DNA of 64,000 nucleotides from Planctomycetota bacterium (lineage in GTDB: Bacteria; Planctomycetota; Phycisphaerae; UBA1845; PWPN01). Under the pieces are notes generated by a model. It saw only the letters and a list, made by a program, of their open reading frames with translations. It was not told where the DNA came from and made no database searches. Below, in pieces: positions 1 through 8,762 of the stretch. The translations under genes and the position numbers were made by a program. The stretch covers positions 62,001 through 126,000 of the forward strand of contig JAKPHF010000049.1 of assembly GCA_029550525.1 (NCBI GenBank), read 5' to 3'. Every line of letters starts with the position of its first letter. Position 1 is the first letter of the stretch.

Positions 1-126
1 GGCCGTTTGATTCCGCTGGTCGGGCCGAGGTGCACTTGCAACGCAGAGATTCGTCCGCGGCCAGTCCGTGTCGGATTCGCATGTGATGGGGAAGTCGGGC
101 CAGGCTTACGGGAGAGGGAGAAAAGC

Positions 127-3100
127 ATGAACGCGATTCGTGTGAGCTTGATCGGTCTGCTGATGGCGTCGGCGGCTTGGGCCCAGACGGTGGCAGACAA
201 CATGGTCCTGCTCGTGCCGGGCCTGCAGGCCGTCGGCGATACGAGCTTGTCGATCGGTTGCTACACGTGGGACCCCGTGAACGAGGTCTTCCTGACCGCA
301 ACCTTCGGCTCCTCCCGTGAGTTCCGAAGAATCGACATGAAAACCAACCCGCCTACGGTGACGATTCTGGCCTACACGAGCGACAGCACGTCCTTCGCGC
401 TGTCGTCGGACGTGCCGGGGGGCGTTACCAGTTGGGATAACACCGGCAATTTGAATCCATCCGGCATGGTGCTCAACACGAGTCCCATCACCGTCAATGG
501 AGTCTACTATCCGCCGTTCACGCTGGCGTTCCTGGCCGACAACGGCCAAACGGTTTACGAAGGCGGGTCCAGTATTCGCCGGGAGTGGAGCAAACGCTTC
601 TACCGCTGGGACATGCGCGAGATCGGCGCCCCGACGGACCGGCAGCCTGACTACGACAATGCTCAGAGCGGGGATCGCTACGGGTCCGTGATCGGCAGCC
701 ACGGATATGCCGACTGGAACGATGTGTTCAGCGTCCTGACGACCGAACAGAACATTCTCGACGCGTTGCTGCCGCTGGTGCCGAACGGTACGACCACGTT
801 CAACATCGGCCGGCAACCGGCTCTCTCGAAAGACAGCAAGTACTTGTACTACAACGACAGCGCCGACGACTTCGGCGGCATCTGGAGAATCGCCACCGAG
901 ACGGGCGTGGTCGAGTTCATCTACAACGATCGCGATCAGGCGGATCGGATCAACTGCGAGCCGGCAGTCGTTCACACCTCGGTTCGTGACCTCGATCCGA
1001 ACAACCCGGCCGAAGGTGACCAGATCCTCTTTGAGGGTGACGGCAGCCTCAACGAGGGCGGGATCAACTACCTCATCGACACGGGAAACGAGATCCTGGG
1101 TCCGTACGTACTGCTCACCGAGCGGCAGATCCAGCAGTGGATCGAGTGGAACGGAAACACTCGCACCCGCAGCTACACTTATAACAATGCCGACCCGGTG
1201 CCCGCCGACACGGCCATGGACGCAGTGGGGAGCATGGCCGTGCGGGCGATGTGGGCCGACGAGGAAGGGAACATCTACTTCAACGACGGTAGCAGCTACA
1301 ACGGGCTCTGGCGCTATGACTGGGAAGGCCGCTTGGGGCTGGTTCGGTCGCATCAGCAGCACGTCGCGTTCAATCTGGCCACTACGAACGCCGTGGGGAA
1401 CACGGGCACGCTTCGGTTGCAGACGCGAACCATCCAATACTCCGGGCCGGCCGGTGAGTTTCCGGTGACCCAGGTCATGTTCATGGCTGTGCCGCAGAAG
1501 GGTGTCGGTGCGGCGAACGCTTTCAAGCCCGGTGACTTCAACCGCGACAATGTTGTGGATGAGGCCGACGTCGAGGAATTCCTTCAGGTCATGGCCACGC
1601 CGATCCGGGCGTTGGAGCAATATACGCTGGGGTCCTCGAGTTGGAACTGCGATGTGGTGCTCGAATCCGGTGCCAATACCATTGAAGTCCGAAGTATCGA
1701 TCGGGCGGGCAACGTGTCCAACGTTGCCGCGGTCAACGTTAACTGCAGCGTGGACACCACGAGCCCGACGGTGACGATTAACAATCCGACTGCAGGGCAG
1801 ACGATCGCGACTCGTTGGGTCAACGTGAGTGGAACGGCATCGGATGCCGGAACCCCGACGTACGGCCTGCGACAGGTGGAAGTCCAGGTGAACTCGGGCG
1901 AGTGGGTACGGGCCACCGGGACCACTTCCTGGAGTGTGACGGTCGGGCTGTCGTTGGGCGCCAACACAATTCGAGTGCGTGCCCTGGACAACTCCGACAA
2001 CTACTCGGAGATCGTCACGAGAAACGTGAATTGCACCGCTCCGGCTGACGCGGTTGCCCCGACGGTCGGGATCACGGGCCCGTCGAACGGCGCGTCTGTC
2101 ACAAGCTGGGCCCCCGTCGTGAGCGGCTGGGCGGCCGATTCCGGGAGTGGCGTAGAGCTGGTGGAGGTTCGAGTCAATTCGGGTCCGTGGCAGAAGGCCA
2201 ACGGCACCACCAGCTGGTCATTGGGGGTGCGGTTGTATTCGGGCACCAGCACGATCGAGGTTCGCAGCAAGGACTATGCGGGTAACTATTCCTCGCTGAG
2301 CTCGATCACGGTCAGCTACGCCGGGACGGCCGATACCGCGATTCCCAGTGTCGCGATCACGAGCCCGGTCGAGGGGCAGGGCTTCGTTGTCGGGCCGGTA
2401 ACCGTGACCGGTACAGCTTCGGATCCCAGCACGACGGGTAGCGGCCTGGAGAGAGTGGAGGTTCGAGTGAACGACGGACCGTGGCAACTTGCCAGCGGGA
2501 TTGCCCCGACTGGGACCTCGAACTGGACTTGCTTCGTTACCGTCGGCGTGGGGCTGAACACCATCGAGGCCCGCAGCCGCGACTATGCGGGGAACTACTC
2601 GGAGAGCAAGTTCGTGGTCGTGACGGGCTACGAAGAGGATACGACCAGTCCGACGGTCAGTATCGACGCGCCCTTCGAAGGTCAGACTATCAGCAATTAC
2701 TCTTTCACCGTGAAGGGTTCGGCGGTCGATCCGGGCAGCGTGCCCAGTGGGGTCGCCCTGGTCGAAGTCCGTTTGAACGGCGGGAACTGGATTGCCGCGA
2801 CCGGCAGGACGAGCTGGACCTGCCCGCTCTCGCTGGTTGAGGGTGAGAACGTGATTGAGGCCAGGTGCCAAGATTACGCCGGCAATTTCTCGACTGAAGT
2901 GGCCGTGCGGCACGTCACTTGCAGTGGATTGGTGCCGGACGAGACCATTCCGACGGTCACGATTAGCAGCCCGACCGCCAACTCGTTGGTCAGAACGTTC
3001 GTGGTTCGGGTGAGCGGCACCGCCAACGATGCGGATGTCACGCGGAGTGGCGTCGGTGCGGTGGAGGTTCGCGTGAACAACGGACCGTGGCAACCGGCCG

Positions 3101-3495
3101 TGGTGTCGACCGCGAGCAACACCGTTCGGTACTCTGATACGGCGGTGGACGAGGAGGGCAACGCCCTGGACCAGCTGGCAGATAAAACCGCGTGGCACAC
3201 GTACTTGCGTTACGACATGAATGGCAACGGGCTGGTCACCGGAAAGGATAAACTCCTGCTCTGGCGCCATCTGGGCTATGCCCCCGTGGACTATGATCGG
3301 GACGGCGACGTGGACATGGATGACTTCGCCCACTTCCAGGCCTGCTGGACGGGTGCGAATGTGCGGCAGACCGTTTGGGCTTGCGGCGACGCACAGCTCG
3401 ATCCCGACAGCGATGTGGATCTGGACGATCTGGAGGTGTTCATGAACTGTGCTCGGGGGCCGGGCATACCGGCTGACCCCGCGTGCATGGATTGA
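127..3495 (+). CDS. Secreted protein with Ig-like repeats and dockerin-like repeats
   Basis: A 1122-residue exported protein of unknown function. The start at 127 follows a good ribosome site (GGGAGAGGGAGAAAAGC) and gives a clean signal peptide ending AAWAQT; the frame is open further upstream but without such support. Residues about 25-460 look like a beta-rich, propeller-like domain. A dockerin-type motif (GDFNRDNVVDEADVEEF) begins near residue 469, and then about five Glucodextranase-B/Ig-like units of 95-102 residues follow, each with a V-E-V-R-V-N-x-G-x-W core and an N-T-I-E-V-R...D-x-A-G-N-Y-S end. The C-terminus has EF-hand-like repeats (YDMNGNG, DRDGDVDMDD, DPDSDVDLDD). Dockerin-like tails are common on planctomycete surface proteins; a role in surface attachment or cargo docking is inferred. 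The repeat block seems to sit inside the dockerin module (see findings). Confidence 0.8.
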   Translation: MNAIRVSLIGLLMASAAWAQTVADNMVLLVPGLQAVGDTSLSIGCYTWDPVNEVFLTATFGSSREFRRIDMKTNPPTVTILAYTSDSTSFALSSDVPGGVTSWDNTGNLNPSGMVLNTSPITVNGVYYPPFTLAFLADNGQTVYEGGSSIRREWSKRFYRWDMREIGAPTDRQPDYDNAQSGDRYGSVIGSHGYADWNDVFSVLTTEQNILDALLPLVPNGTTTFNIGRQPALSKDSKYLYYNDSADDFGGIWRIATETGVVEFIYNDRDQADRINCEPAVVHTSVRDLDPNNPAEGDQILFEGDGSLNEGGINYLIDTGNEILGPYVLLTERQIQQWIEWNGNTRTRSYTYNNADPVPADTAMDAVGSMAVRAMWADEEGNIYFNDGSSYNGLWRYDWEGRLGLVRSHQQHVAFNLATTNAVGNTGTLRLQTRTIQYSGPAGEFPVTQVMFMAVPQKGVGAANAFKPGDFNRDNVVDEADVEEFLQVMATPIRALEQYTLGSSSWNCDVVLESGANTIEVRSIDRAGNVSNVAAVNVNCSVDTTSPTVTINNPTAGQTIATRWVNVSGTASDAGTPTYGLRQVEVQVNSGEWVRATGTTSWSVTVGLSLGANTIRVRALDNSDNYSEIVTRNVNCTAPADAVAPTVGITGPSNGASVTSWAPVVSGWAADSGSGVELVEVRVNSGPWQKANGTTSWSLGVRLYSGTSTIEVRSKDYAGNYSSLSSITVSYAGTADTAIPSVAITSPVEGQGFVVGPVTVTGTASDPSTTGSGLERVEVRVNDGPWQLASGIAPTGTSNWTCFVTVGVGLNTIEARSRDYAGNYSESKFVVVTGYEEDTTSPTVSIDAPFEGQTISNYSFTVKGSAVDPGSVPSGVALVEVRLNGGNWIAATGRTSWTCPLSLVEGENVIEARCQDYAGNFSTEVAVRHVTCSGLVPDETIPTVTISSPTANSLVRTFVVRVSGTANDADVTRSGVGAVEVRVNNGPWQPAVVSTASNTVRYSDTAVDEEGNALDQLADKTAWHTYLRYDMNGNGLVTGKDKLLLWRHLGYAPVDYDRDGDVDMDDFAHFQACWTGANVRQTVWACGDAQLDPDSDVDLDDLEVFMNCARGPGIPADPACMD
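1609..3099 (+). repeat. Tandem Ig-domain-encoding repeats
   Basis: Imperfect tandem repeats inside the first gene. Units start at about 1753, 2047, 2332, 2638 and 2938, so full units are 294, 285, 306 and 300 bases. The leading fragment (about 1609-1752, 144 bases) is only the C-terminal half of a unit, and the trailing one (2938-3099, 162 bases) is only the N-terminal half. Together they add up to one unit (306 bases). Confidence 0.75.
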
Positions 3496-3523
3496 GCATG
3501 CCAGGAAATATGAGGGGTATACC

Positions 3524-4375
3524 GTGATAAATCACAGATTGCTCTCGAGGGATCGAGATCGGCGGCAGCAACGGCGTGGGTTTACGCTGATCGAAGTCCT
3601 GGTTGTGGTGGCGATCATCGCCTTGTTGATCTCGATCTTGCTGCCTTCAATGCTCAACGCCCGCATCGAGACCAAGCGGGTCGTGTGCCAAACCCAGTTG
3701 AAGGAGATCCATAAGGGGCTGACGAACTACATTCAGAGCAAGCAGTACAACAACGAGAAGGTTCCTGACTCCTATACGCTGGGAGGATGGTGGTTCCGTT
3801 ACGGGGCCGGCGCCCGATCATTGGCTTCCGATGGGAGGGTCGATCCACGAGCGCTGCCTGAGCGGTTCGGCATGCCCGCGCTGCTGGCGGAGACGCGCTG
3901 CCTGCCCCGGAATAATGAACTGTGGCTCTGCCCGGATACGCCGAAGGCGAGGCTGTATTTTCAAAACAGCTATGCCTGGCAGTTGTTCAGTCTTCCGGAT
4001 CCCAAGAAGAATCCGCCCGGGGGATCCTTCGTCGTTCAAGTTCAGTACCCCCACCTTTTCACGCGACTTGGTGAAGGGAAGAAGAGGCCCAACAAGACCA
4101 TGTGGGTCTTTGACAATTGGCGGTTCAACGCACCGACGCCGACTGGAGCCCGCTATACCAAGACGGTTACCAATCCGGACGATCCGGAGTCGTCGTCGGC
4201 TTCGGGTGACAAGTACCTGACGATCGAAAAACAGGATCAGTACTATCCACATAGCAATCCCAGGAACCTGTTCTTCTGGAAGGCGGGTACTAGCGAGGGA
4301 CTCAAGGCACGCAATATCAACGTACTCCGGCTGGACGGGGCGGTCATGCGCTACGATCCGGACAAGGGGTTCTGA
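3524..4375 (+). CDS. Prepilin-like protein (type II secretion/pilin N-terminal methylation motif)
   Basis: About 283 residues. The N-terminus carries a class III prepilin signal, RRGFTLIEVLVVVAIIALL, about 20 residues in: a short basic leader cut before F by a prepilin peptidase, then a hydrophobic helix. The rest resembles the planctomycete prepilin-like family in which a weak H-X9-DG motif lies near the end (here NVLRLDGAV). The GTG at 3524 was chosen because GAGGGG lies six bases upstream; the frame is open back to a GTG at 3449 that would overlap the previous gene. It lies 28 bases after the dockerin protein, so the two may be co-transcribed, and a strong terminator follows. Members are abundant in planctomycetes but their function is not established; pseudopilin or surface roles are inference. 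Confidence 0.8.
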   Translation: MINHRLLSRDRDRRQQRRGFTLIEVLVVVAIIALLISILLPSMLNARIETKRVVCQTQLKEIHKGLTNYIQSKQYNNEKVPDSYTLGGWWFRYGAGARSLASDGRVDPRALPERFGMPALLAETRCLPRNNELWLCPDTPKARLYFQNSYAWQLFSLPDPKKNPPGGSFVVQVQYPHLFTRLGEGKKRPNKTMWVFDNWRFNAPTPTGARYTKTVTNPDDPESSSASGDKYLTIEKQDQYYPHSNPRNLFFWKAGTSEGLKARNINVLRLDGAVMRYDPDKGF

Positions 4376-4404
4376 TACCATCCAGTAGCACAGAAAATGG
4401 TCAA

Positions 4405-4440
4405 GCCGCCGAGGCACTGCCTGCCTCGGCGGCATTTTTT
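4405..4440 (+). terminator. Rho-independent terminator
   Basis: Perfect 12-bp stem (GCCGCCGAGGCA paired with TGCCTCGGCGGC), 5-base loop, then a T run at 4435-4440. It ends the dockerin/prepilin transcription unit before the M16 protease gene. Confidence 0.9.
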
Positions 4441-4517
4441 CCTTCGGACGGAATTGTGAACTCCACATCCGTGGCCATACGGCTGCCGATTACCTTTTTC
4501 CTTTTCGGGCTTGAATC

Positions 4518-7382
4518 ATGCTCGTGAATCGAACTGCCTGCCGGCTTATGGTCGGCGTCTGCTTGTCGCTCCCTGGTGCCGCGTTTGCATCGCCGCCGTT
4601 GCCCACCGATCCGCGGATTCAGACCGGGCAACTGGCCAACGGCGTGAAGTGGGTCTTCTACGAGAACGCTAATCCGCCGGGCAAGCTGTATTTCATGATG
4701 CACGTGCGGACAGGTTCGCTCAACGAGACCGATGAGCAACGGGGGCTGTCGCATTTCCTCGAGCACATGGCCTTCAACGGCACGGAGAATTTTCCGCCCG
4801 GGCAGCTCATTCCCTTTTTCGAAAGCATCGGCATGAAGTTTGGGGCCGACCTGAACGCCAGCACGAGCTACGACCGCACGAACTACTCGCTCAATCTCCC
4901 GACCACGCAGCCCGAGCAGATCGACAAGGCCCTCATGACGCTGAGCGACTACGCGTTTCGCATGCTGCTCGACGAAAAGGAGATCGACGAGGAACGCGGT
5001 GTCATCCTGGAAGAATCGCGCTCCCGCAAGAGCGCATCACAGCGGATCCGCGAAAAACTGTGGCCCGAGTTGTTCGAAGGTTCCCGCTTTGCCGTGCGCG
5101 TGCCCATCGGCATCGAAGAGGTGATCGCGGGGGCACCACGCAGCGAGTTCGTCAAGTACTATCGCACGTGGTACCGGCCGGAAAACGTGACCGTGATCAT
5201 GGCGGGCGATACCAAGGTCCAGCCGATCCTGCCCATGCTCGAAAAGTGGTTTGGCGCGTATCGTTCCGAAGTGCCGGCGGCCGAGCCGCTTCCGGCCGGC
5301 TTGAAGCCGTTCGACCGGGAGCGGGCCATCGTCGTGAGCGATCCCGAGCAGACCAGTTGCTCGGTTCAATTGTGCAACGTCCTGCCCGGGCGACCCAGCG
5401 CCGCGACCGTCGAGCAGTTCCGGGTGGAACTGCTTGAAGAACTGGCCACCCGTCTGTTCATGCGGCGATGCGACGAGCGGATCAAGAAGGGCGAAGCCGC
5501 CTTCCGCGGCGCGCAAGCCGGCGTGGAGGACTTCTTCCGCGAGGCGGTGATGGTCACGGCTGCGGCTAGCGGCGAGCCCGGCGATTGGAACAAGATGCTC
5601 GAGCAGCTGATCATCGAGCTGCGGCGGGCGTGTGAGCAGGGCTTCACGGATTACGAGCTCGATCTGGTGAAGAAGCAGACGTTGGCCTCGGCCGAACGCG
5701 GCGTGCGGGTTGAGCCGACCATCAGCTCGAGTTCGATCCTCAAGACACTCGTCGCGTCCGTGCACGACGGCGAGCCCGTGTTGTCGGCCCAACAGTACCT
5801 CGATCTCGTTCGCGAGATACTGCCCGGCATCACGGCGAGCGAAGTCGGCGAGACGTTCAAGGGCCATTTCGACCGGCGGACGTACGCGTACGTGCTGACG
5901 ATCCCGGAAAAACCTGGCCTGCCAGTGCCCGCGCGCGACGACGTGCTGGCTGCTGCGCGAGCCGCCTGGGCCCGTCGACTCGAGCAGACCTCAGCGCAGC
6001 AGGTGGCCGCGACGCTCCCGCCCGTCAACGGCACCGGCCGGATCGTCGATGCCGTGACGGAAGAGCAGTTCGGCGTGACCAGCGCCTGGCTGGAAAACGG
6101 GATCCGTGTCCATCATCGTTACATGGACTACAAGAAGGATCAGGTTCTCGTCCGCATCAATTTCGCCGGCGGCGGCATCGAGGAAACAGCGGACAACCTG
6201 GGCGTAACGAGCGTGGCTTCCCTCGTCTTTACGGCTCCGGCAACGAGCCAGTTGAGTTCAACGGCTATCCGCGATCTGCGTGCGGGCGTGAACATCAGTG
6301 TGGGCGGCGGCATGGCGGATGACGAGACGTTCTCGGTGCGGCTGGGCGGCTCGCCCAACGACCTGGAGTTCGGGTTGCACCTGGCACACACGCTCATGAC
6401 CGACGGTCGTATCGAGGAGACGGTCTTCAAGAACTGGCGGATCTCCACACTCCGGTCGCTGGAGAAGCGCGAGCGGGACGTCGGGGCGCATGCGGCCGAT
6501 GCACTGGCCGAACTGATCAGCGGCGGCGATCCCCGCCGGCGAACCGTTCGCAAGGAAGAGGTCGAACGACTGACGCTCGAACAGGGGCAGGCGTGGTTCG
6601 AGCGGATTTGCCGGCAAGCTCCGGCCGAAGTGGCCATTGTGGGCGATATTTCCTGGGAGCAAGTGAGGCCGCTTGTGGAGCGATACCTGGGAACGTTGCC
6701 CACACGACCGCGGTCGGCCGGGCACTTGGACGAGCTTCGTACACTGCGCCGCAAGTCCGGTCCGCTCGTGGCCAATCTCACCGTCAATACGCTCACACCG
6801 GCTGCCGTAGCTTACGCGGGCTTCATCGGCTGCGAAGGTCGCCACGTCGATGATCGCCGCGCCCTGCAGATCGCCGAGAGCATCATCTCGACGCGGCTAA
6901 TCAAGCGCGTCCGCGAAGAATTGGCGCTGGTTTATAGCATCAGTGCGAGCAACTCGGCGGCCTGGATCTACCGCGACGCCGGTCTCTTCCGGGCCGGTTC
7001 GAAGTGCAAGCCCGAGAATGCCGAGCTAGTGGCACAGGAAGTGCACGCCATCCTCCGCGACTTCGCCGAAACCGGTCCGACGGCCGAGGAACTGGATAAC
7101 GCTCGCAAGCAGATCCTCAACCGCTTGGACGTGGGGATACGCGAGCCCGACTACTGGCTGGGCTTCCTGGAGCACCTGGATCTGCACGGCCGGTCTTTGT
7201 CAGAGATTACCAGCCAGCGCGACCATTACGAGCGGCTGACCGCAGCTGACGTCCAGGCGGCTTTCCGCAAATACTATGTGCCGGCACGCATGTTCACCGT
7301 GACCGCCGTGCCTGCGGAGGCATCCGCGGTAGCCGCCGGTGGTGTGGGGTCCGTGACGGCGGCAGCGTCGCAGCCGGAGTGA
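4518..7382 (+). CDS. M16 family zinc metalloprotease (two-domain, pitrilysin/PqqL-like), exported
   Basis: 954 residues, the usual length of a one-chain M16 protease made of two homologous halves. A hydrophobic leader (MVGVCLSLPGAAFASP) suggests export to the periplasm. The inverted zinc motif HxxEH is intact as HFLEH at residues 79-83, and an E-rich stretch 75-83 residues later (EIDEERGVILEE) supplies the third metal ligand. The second half starts near residue 530 (LENGIRVHHRYM) and lacks HxxEH, as is normal for the inactive partner half. The family degrades short peptides. The ATG at 4518 has no clear Shine-Dalgarno but fits the leader. The gene stands alone between a terminator and an unrelated gene. 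Confidence 0.92.
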   Translation: MLVNRTACRLMVGVCLSLPGAAFASPPLPTDPRIQTGQLANGVKWVFYENANPPGKLYFMMHVRTGSLNETDEQRGLSHFLEHMAFNGTENFPPGQLIPFFESIGMKFGADLNASTSYDRTNYSLNLPTTQPEQIDKALMTLSDYAFRMLLDEKEIDEERGVILEESRSRKSASQRIREKLWPELFEGSRFAVRVPIGIEEVIAGAPRSEFVKYYRTWYRPENVTVIMAGDTKVQPILPMLEKWFGAYRSEVPAAEPLPAGLKPFDRERAIVVSDPEQTSCSVQLCNVLPGRPSAATVEQFRVELLEELATRLFMRRCDERIKKGEAAFRGAQAGVEDFFREAVMVTAAASGEPGDWNKMLEQLIIELRRACEQGFTDYELDLVKKQTLASAERGVRVEPTISSSSILKTLVASVHDGEPVLSAQQYLDLVREILPGITASEVGETFKGHFDRRTYAYVLTIPEKPGLPVPARDDVLAAARAAWARRLEQTSAQQVAATLPPVNGTGRIVDAVTEEQFGVTSAWLENGIRVHHRYMDYKKDQVLVRINFAGGGIEETADNLGVTSVASLVFTAPATSQLSSTAIRDLRAGVNISVGGGMADDETFSVRLGGSPNDLEFGLHLAHTLMTDGRIEETVFKNWRISTLRSLEKRERDVGAHAADALAELISGGDPRRRTVRKEEVERLTLEQGQAWFERICRQAPAEVAIVGDISWEQVRPLVERYLGTLPTRPRSAGHLDELRTLRRKSGPLVANLTVNTLTPAAVAYAGFIGCEGRHVDDRRALQIAESIISTRLIKRVREELALVYSISASNSAAWIYRDAGLFRAGSKCKPENAELVAQEVHAILRDFAETGPTAEELDNARKQILNRLDVGIREPDYWLGFLEHLDLHGRSLSEITSQRDHYERLTAADVQAAFRKYYVPARMFTVTAVPAEASAVAAGGVGSVTAAASQPE

Positions 7383-7545
7383 TCGGGCGAGTCGAACTCG
7401 GGCGTTGGAGCCGATCGGACGCAGCGGCCCGGTGTCTTTCGATGATTACTGGCATCTTGCTGCACCCGACCGTCGTGGGTATGGTGAGACCGGCGTTCGC
7501 AACGAGTTCGCCGGTTGGACGAGGTGGACGCCCGGAAGCCATACC

Positions 7546-8658
7546 ATGCCACGCATCGATGCTGTCGAGCTGTATCACGTCCGCATGCCGCTGGTCTATC
7601 CGTTCACGACGGCCTACGGCAGCGACGACGTGATTGAGTCCATCCTGGTCAAGCTCATCTCGGGCAACAGTTACGGATGGGGCGAGGCCCAGCCGTTCAA
7701 AGCGCCGACGTACTGCCCGGAATACTCCGCCGGCGTCCTGCTTATGATGCGGATGTATCTCGTCCCGGCCATCCTGGGCAAGCAGATTGAATCGGGCGAC
7801 GAACTCCAGGACCGCTGGGCGTGCTTCAAGGGTAACCATTTCGCCAAGGGCGGCATCGACATGGCTTGGTGGGACCTGTACGCCCGCCGCCGAGGCGAGC
7901 CGCTGTGGAAGGTGCTGGGCGGCCTGGGCCCTGAAGTCGAGGTGGGTGCCGATTTCGGCGTGATGCATAGCCTGGACGCGCTGCTCGAAAAGATCGACGG
8001 TGCGGTCCGGGCGGGCTATACGCGGGTGAAACTCAAGTACGCGCCCGGCTGGGATCTGGGCATGGTGGCAGCCGTCCGCAAGGCGTTTCCGCGGATGACG
8101 TTTCACATCGACTGTAACAGCGGCTATCGCTTGAGTGATCTGGACATGTTCCGCAGGCTGGATGAATACGGTCTGGCCATGATCGAGCAGCCGCTCATGC
8201 ACGACGATCTGATCGATCACGCGAGCCTGGCCCGGCAGATTCACACGCCGATCTGTCTGGACGAGAGCATCACGTCGCTCGACCGGGCGCGCCAAGCCAT
8301 CGAGATCGGCGCGTGTAAATGGGTCAACATCAAGCCCGTACGAGTAGGGGGGCTGACGCCGGCGCTGAAGATCAATGCGTACTGCATGCAGGCCGGCGTG
8401 CCCTGTTGGGTGGGCGGGATGCTCGAGTCCGCGCTCGGAGCGGCACACTGCCTGGCCATGGCCACGCTGCCCAACATGAAATATCCCAATGACATTTTCC
8501 CGAGTAGCCGATTCTATGAGAAAGACTTGGGGCGTCCGGAGATGAAGCTTTCCGGACCTTCGCGAATGACGGCTGCGGCGGTGCCCGGCGTGGGGGTCGA
8601 GCCGGATCCGGAGCAACTCGACCGCGTGACCGTACAGCGCGTCGTAATGGAGGCGTGA
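7546..8658 (+). CDS. Enolase-superfamily o-succinylbenzoate synthase / N-succinylamino-acid racemase
   Basis: 370 residues. The catalytic set of the muconate-lactonising/OSBS group is complete: K162-x-K164 (VKLKY), metal ligands D189 (DCNSGY), E214 (IEQP) and D239 (LDES), and K263 (NIKP). The long glycine-containing run VGGMLESALGAAHC near residue 300 is typical of OSBS/NSAR proteins. The family either makes o-succinylbenzoate for menaquinone or racemises N-succinyl amino acids, and many members do both. No other men genes are nearby, and the next gene acts on D-amino acids, which favours racemase. The start at 7546 is where homology begins; the frame is open about 47 codons further upstream. 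Confidence 0.85.
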   Translation: MPRIDAVELYHVRMPLVYPFTTAYGSDDVIESILVKLISGNSYGWGEAQPFKAPTYCPEYSAGVLLMMRMYLVPAILGKQIESGDELQDRWACFKGNHFAKGGIDMAWWDLYARRRGEPLWKVLGGLGPEVEVGADFGVMHSLDALLEKIDGAVRAGYTRVKLKYAPGWDLGMVAAVRKAFPRMTFHIDCNSGYRLSDLDMFRRLDEYGLAMIEQPLMHDDLIDHASLARQIHTPICLDESITSLDRARQAIEIGACKWVNIKPVRVGGLTPALKINAYCMQAGVPCWVGGMLESALGAAHCLAMATLPNMKYPNDIFPSSRFYEKDLGRPEMKLSGPSRMTAAAVPGVGVEPDPEQLDRVTVQRVVMEA

Positions 8659-8662
8659 TGCT

Positions 8663-8712
8663 CAAGCCTTGAGACCTGAGACTTTAGTCCGGAGGCTTGA
8701 GAGCTCAGGTCT
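8663..8712. repeat. Self-complementary intergenic repeat (CTGAGACTTGAGACCTGA type)
   Basis: Directly after the racemase stop lie nested inverted repeats: TCAAGCCT (8662) with AGGCTTGA (8693), and AGACCTGAG (8672) with CTCAGGTCT (8704). A related sequence follows the AMMECR1 gene at 51429. There is no T run, so this is not a classical terminator. Confidence 0.6.
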
Positions 8713-8762
8713 GCGTTTGGCATTTTGTGGCGGTGTGGTTGGGGGACGCTGGGGAGCGGGTT

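Noticed and set aside
106..1620. Long minus-strand open frame opposite the dockerin protein
   Set aside because: It is a shadow caused by high GC; composition is His/Arg/Val-rich with no domain, while the plus frame has a signal peptide and clear repeats.
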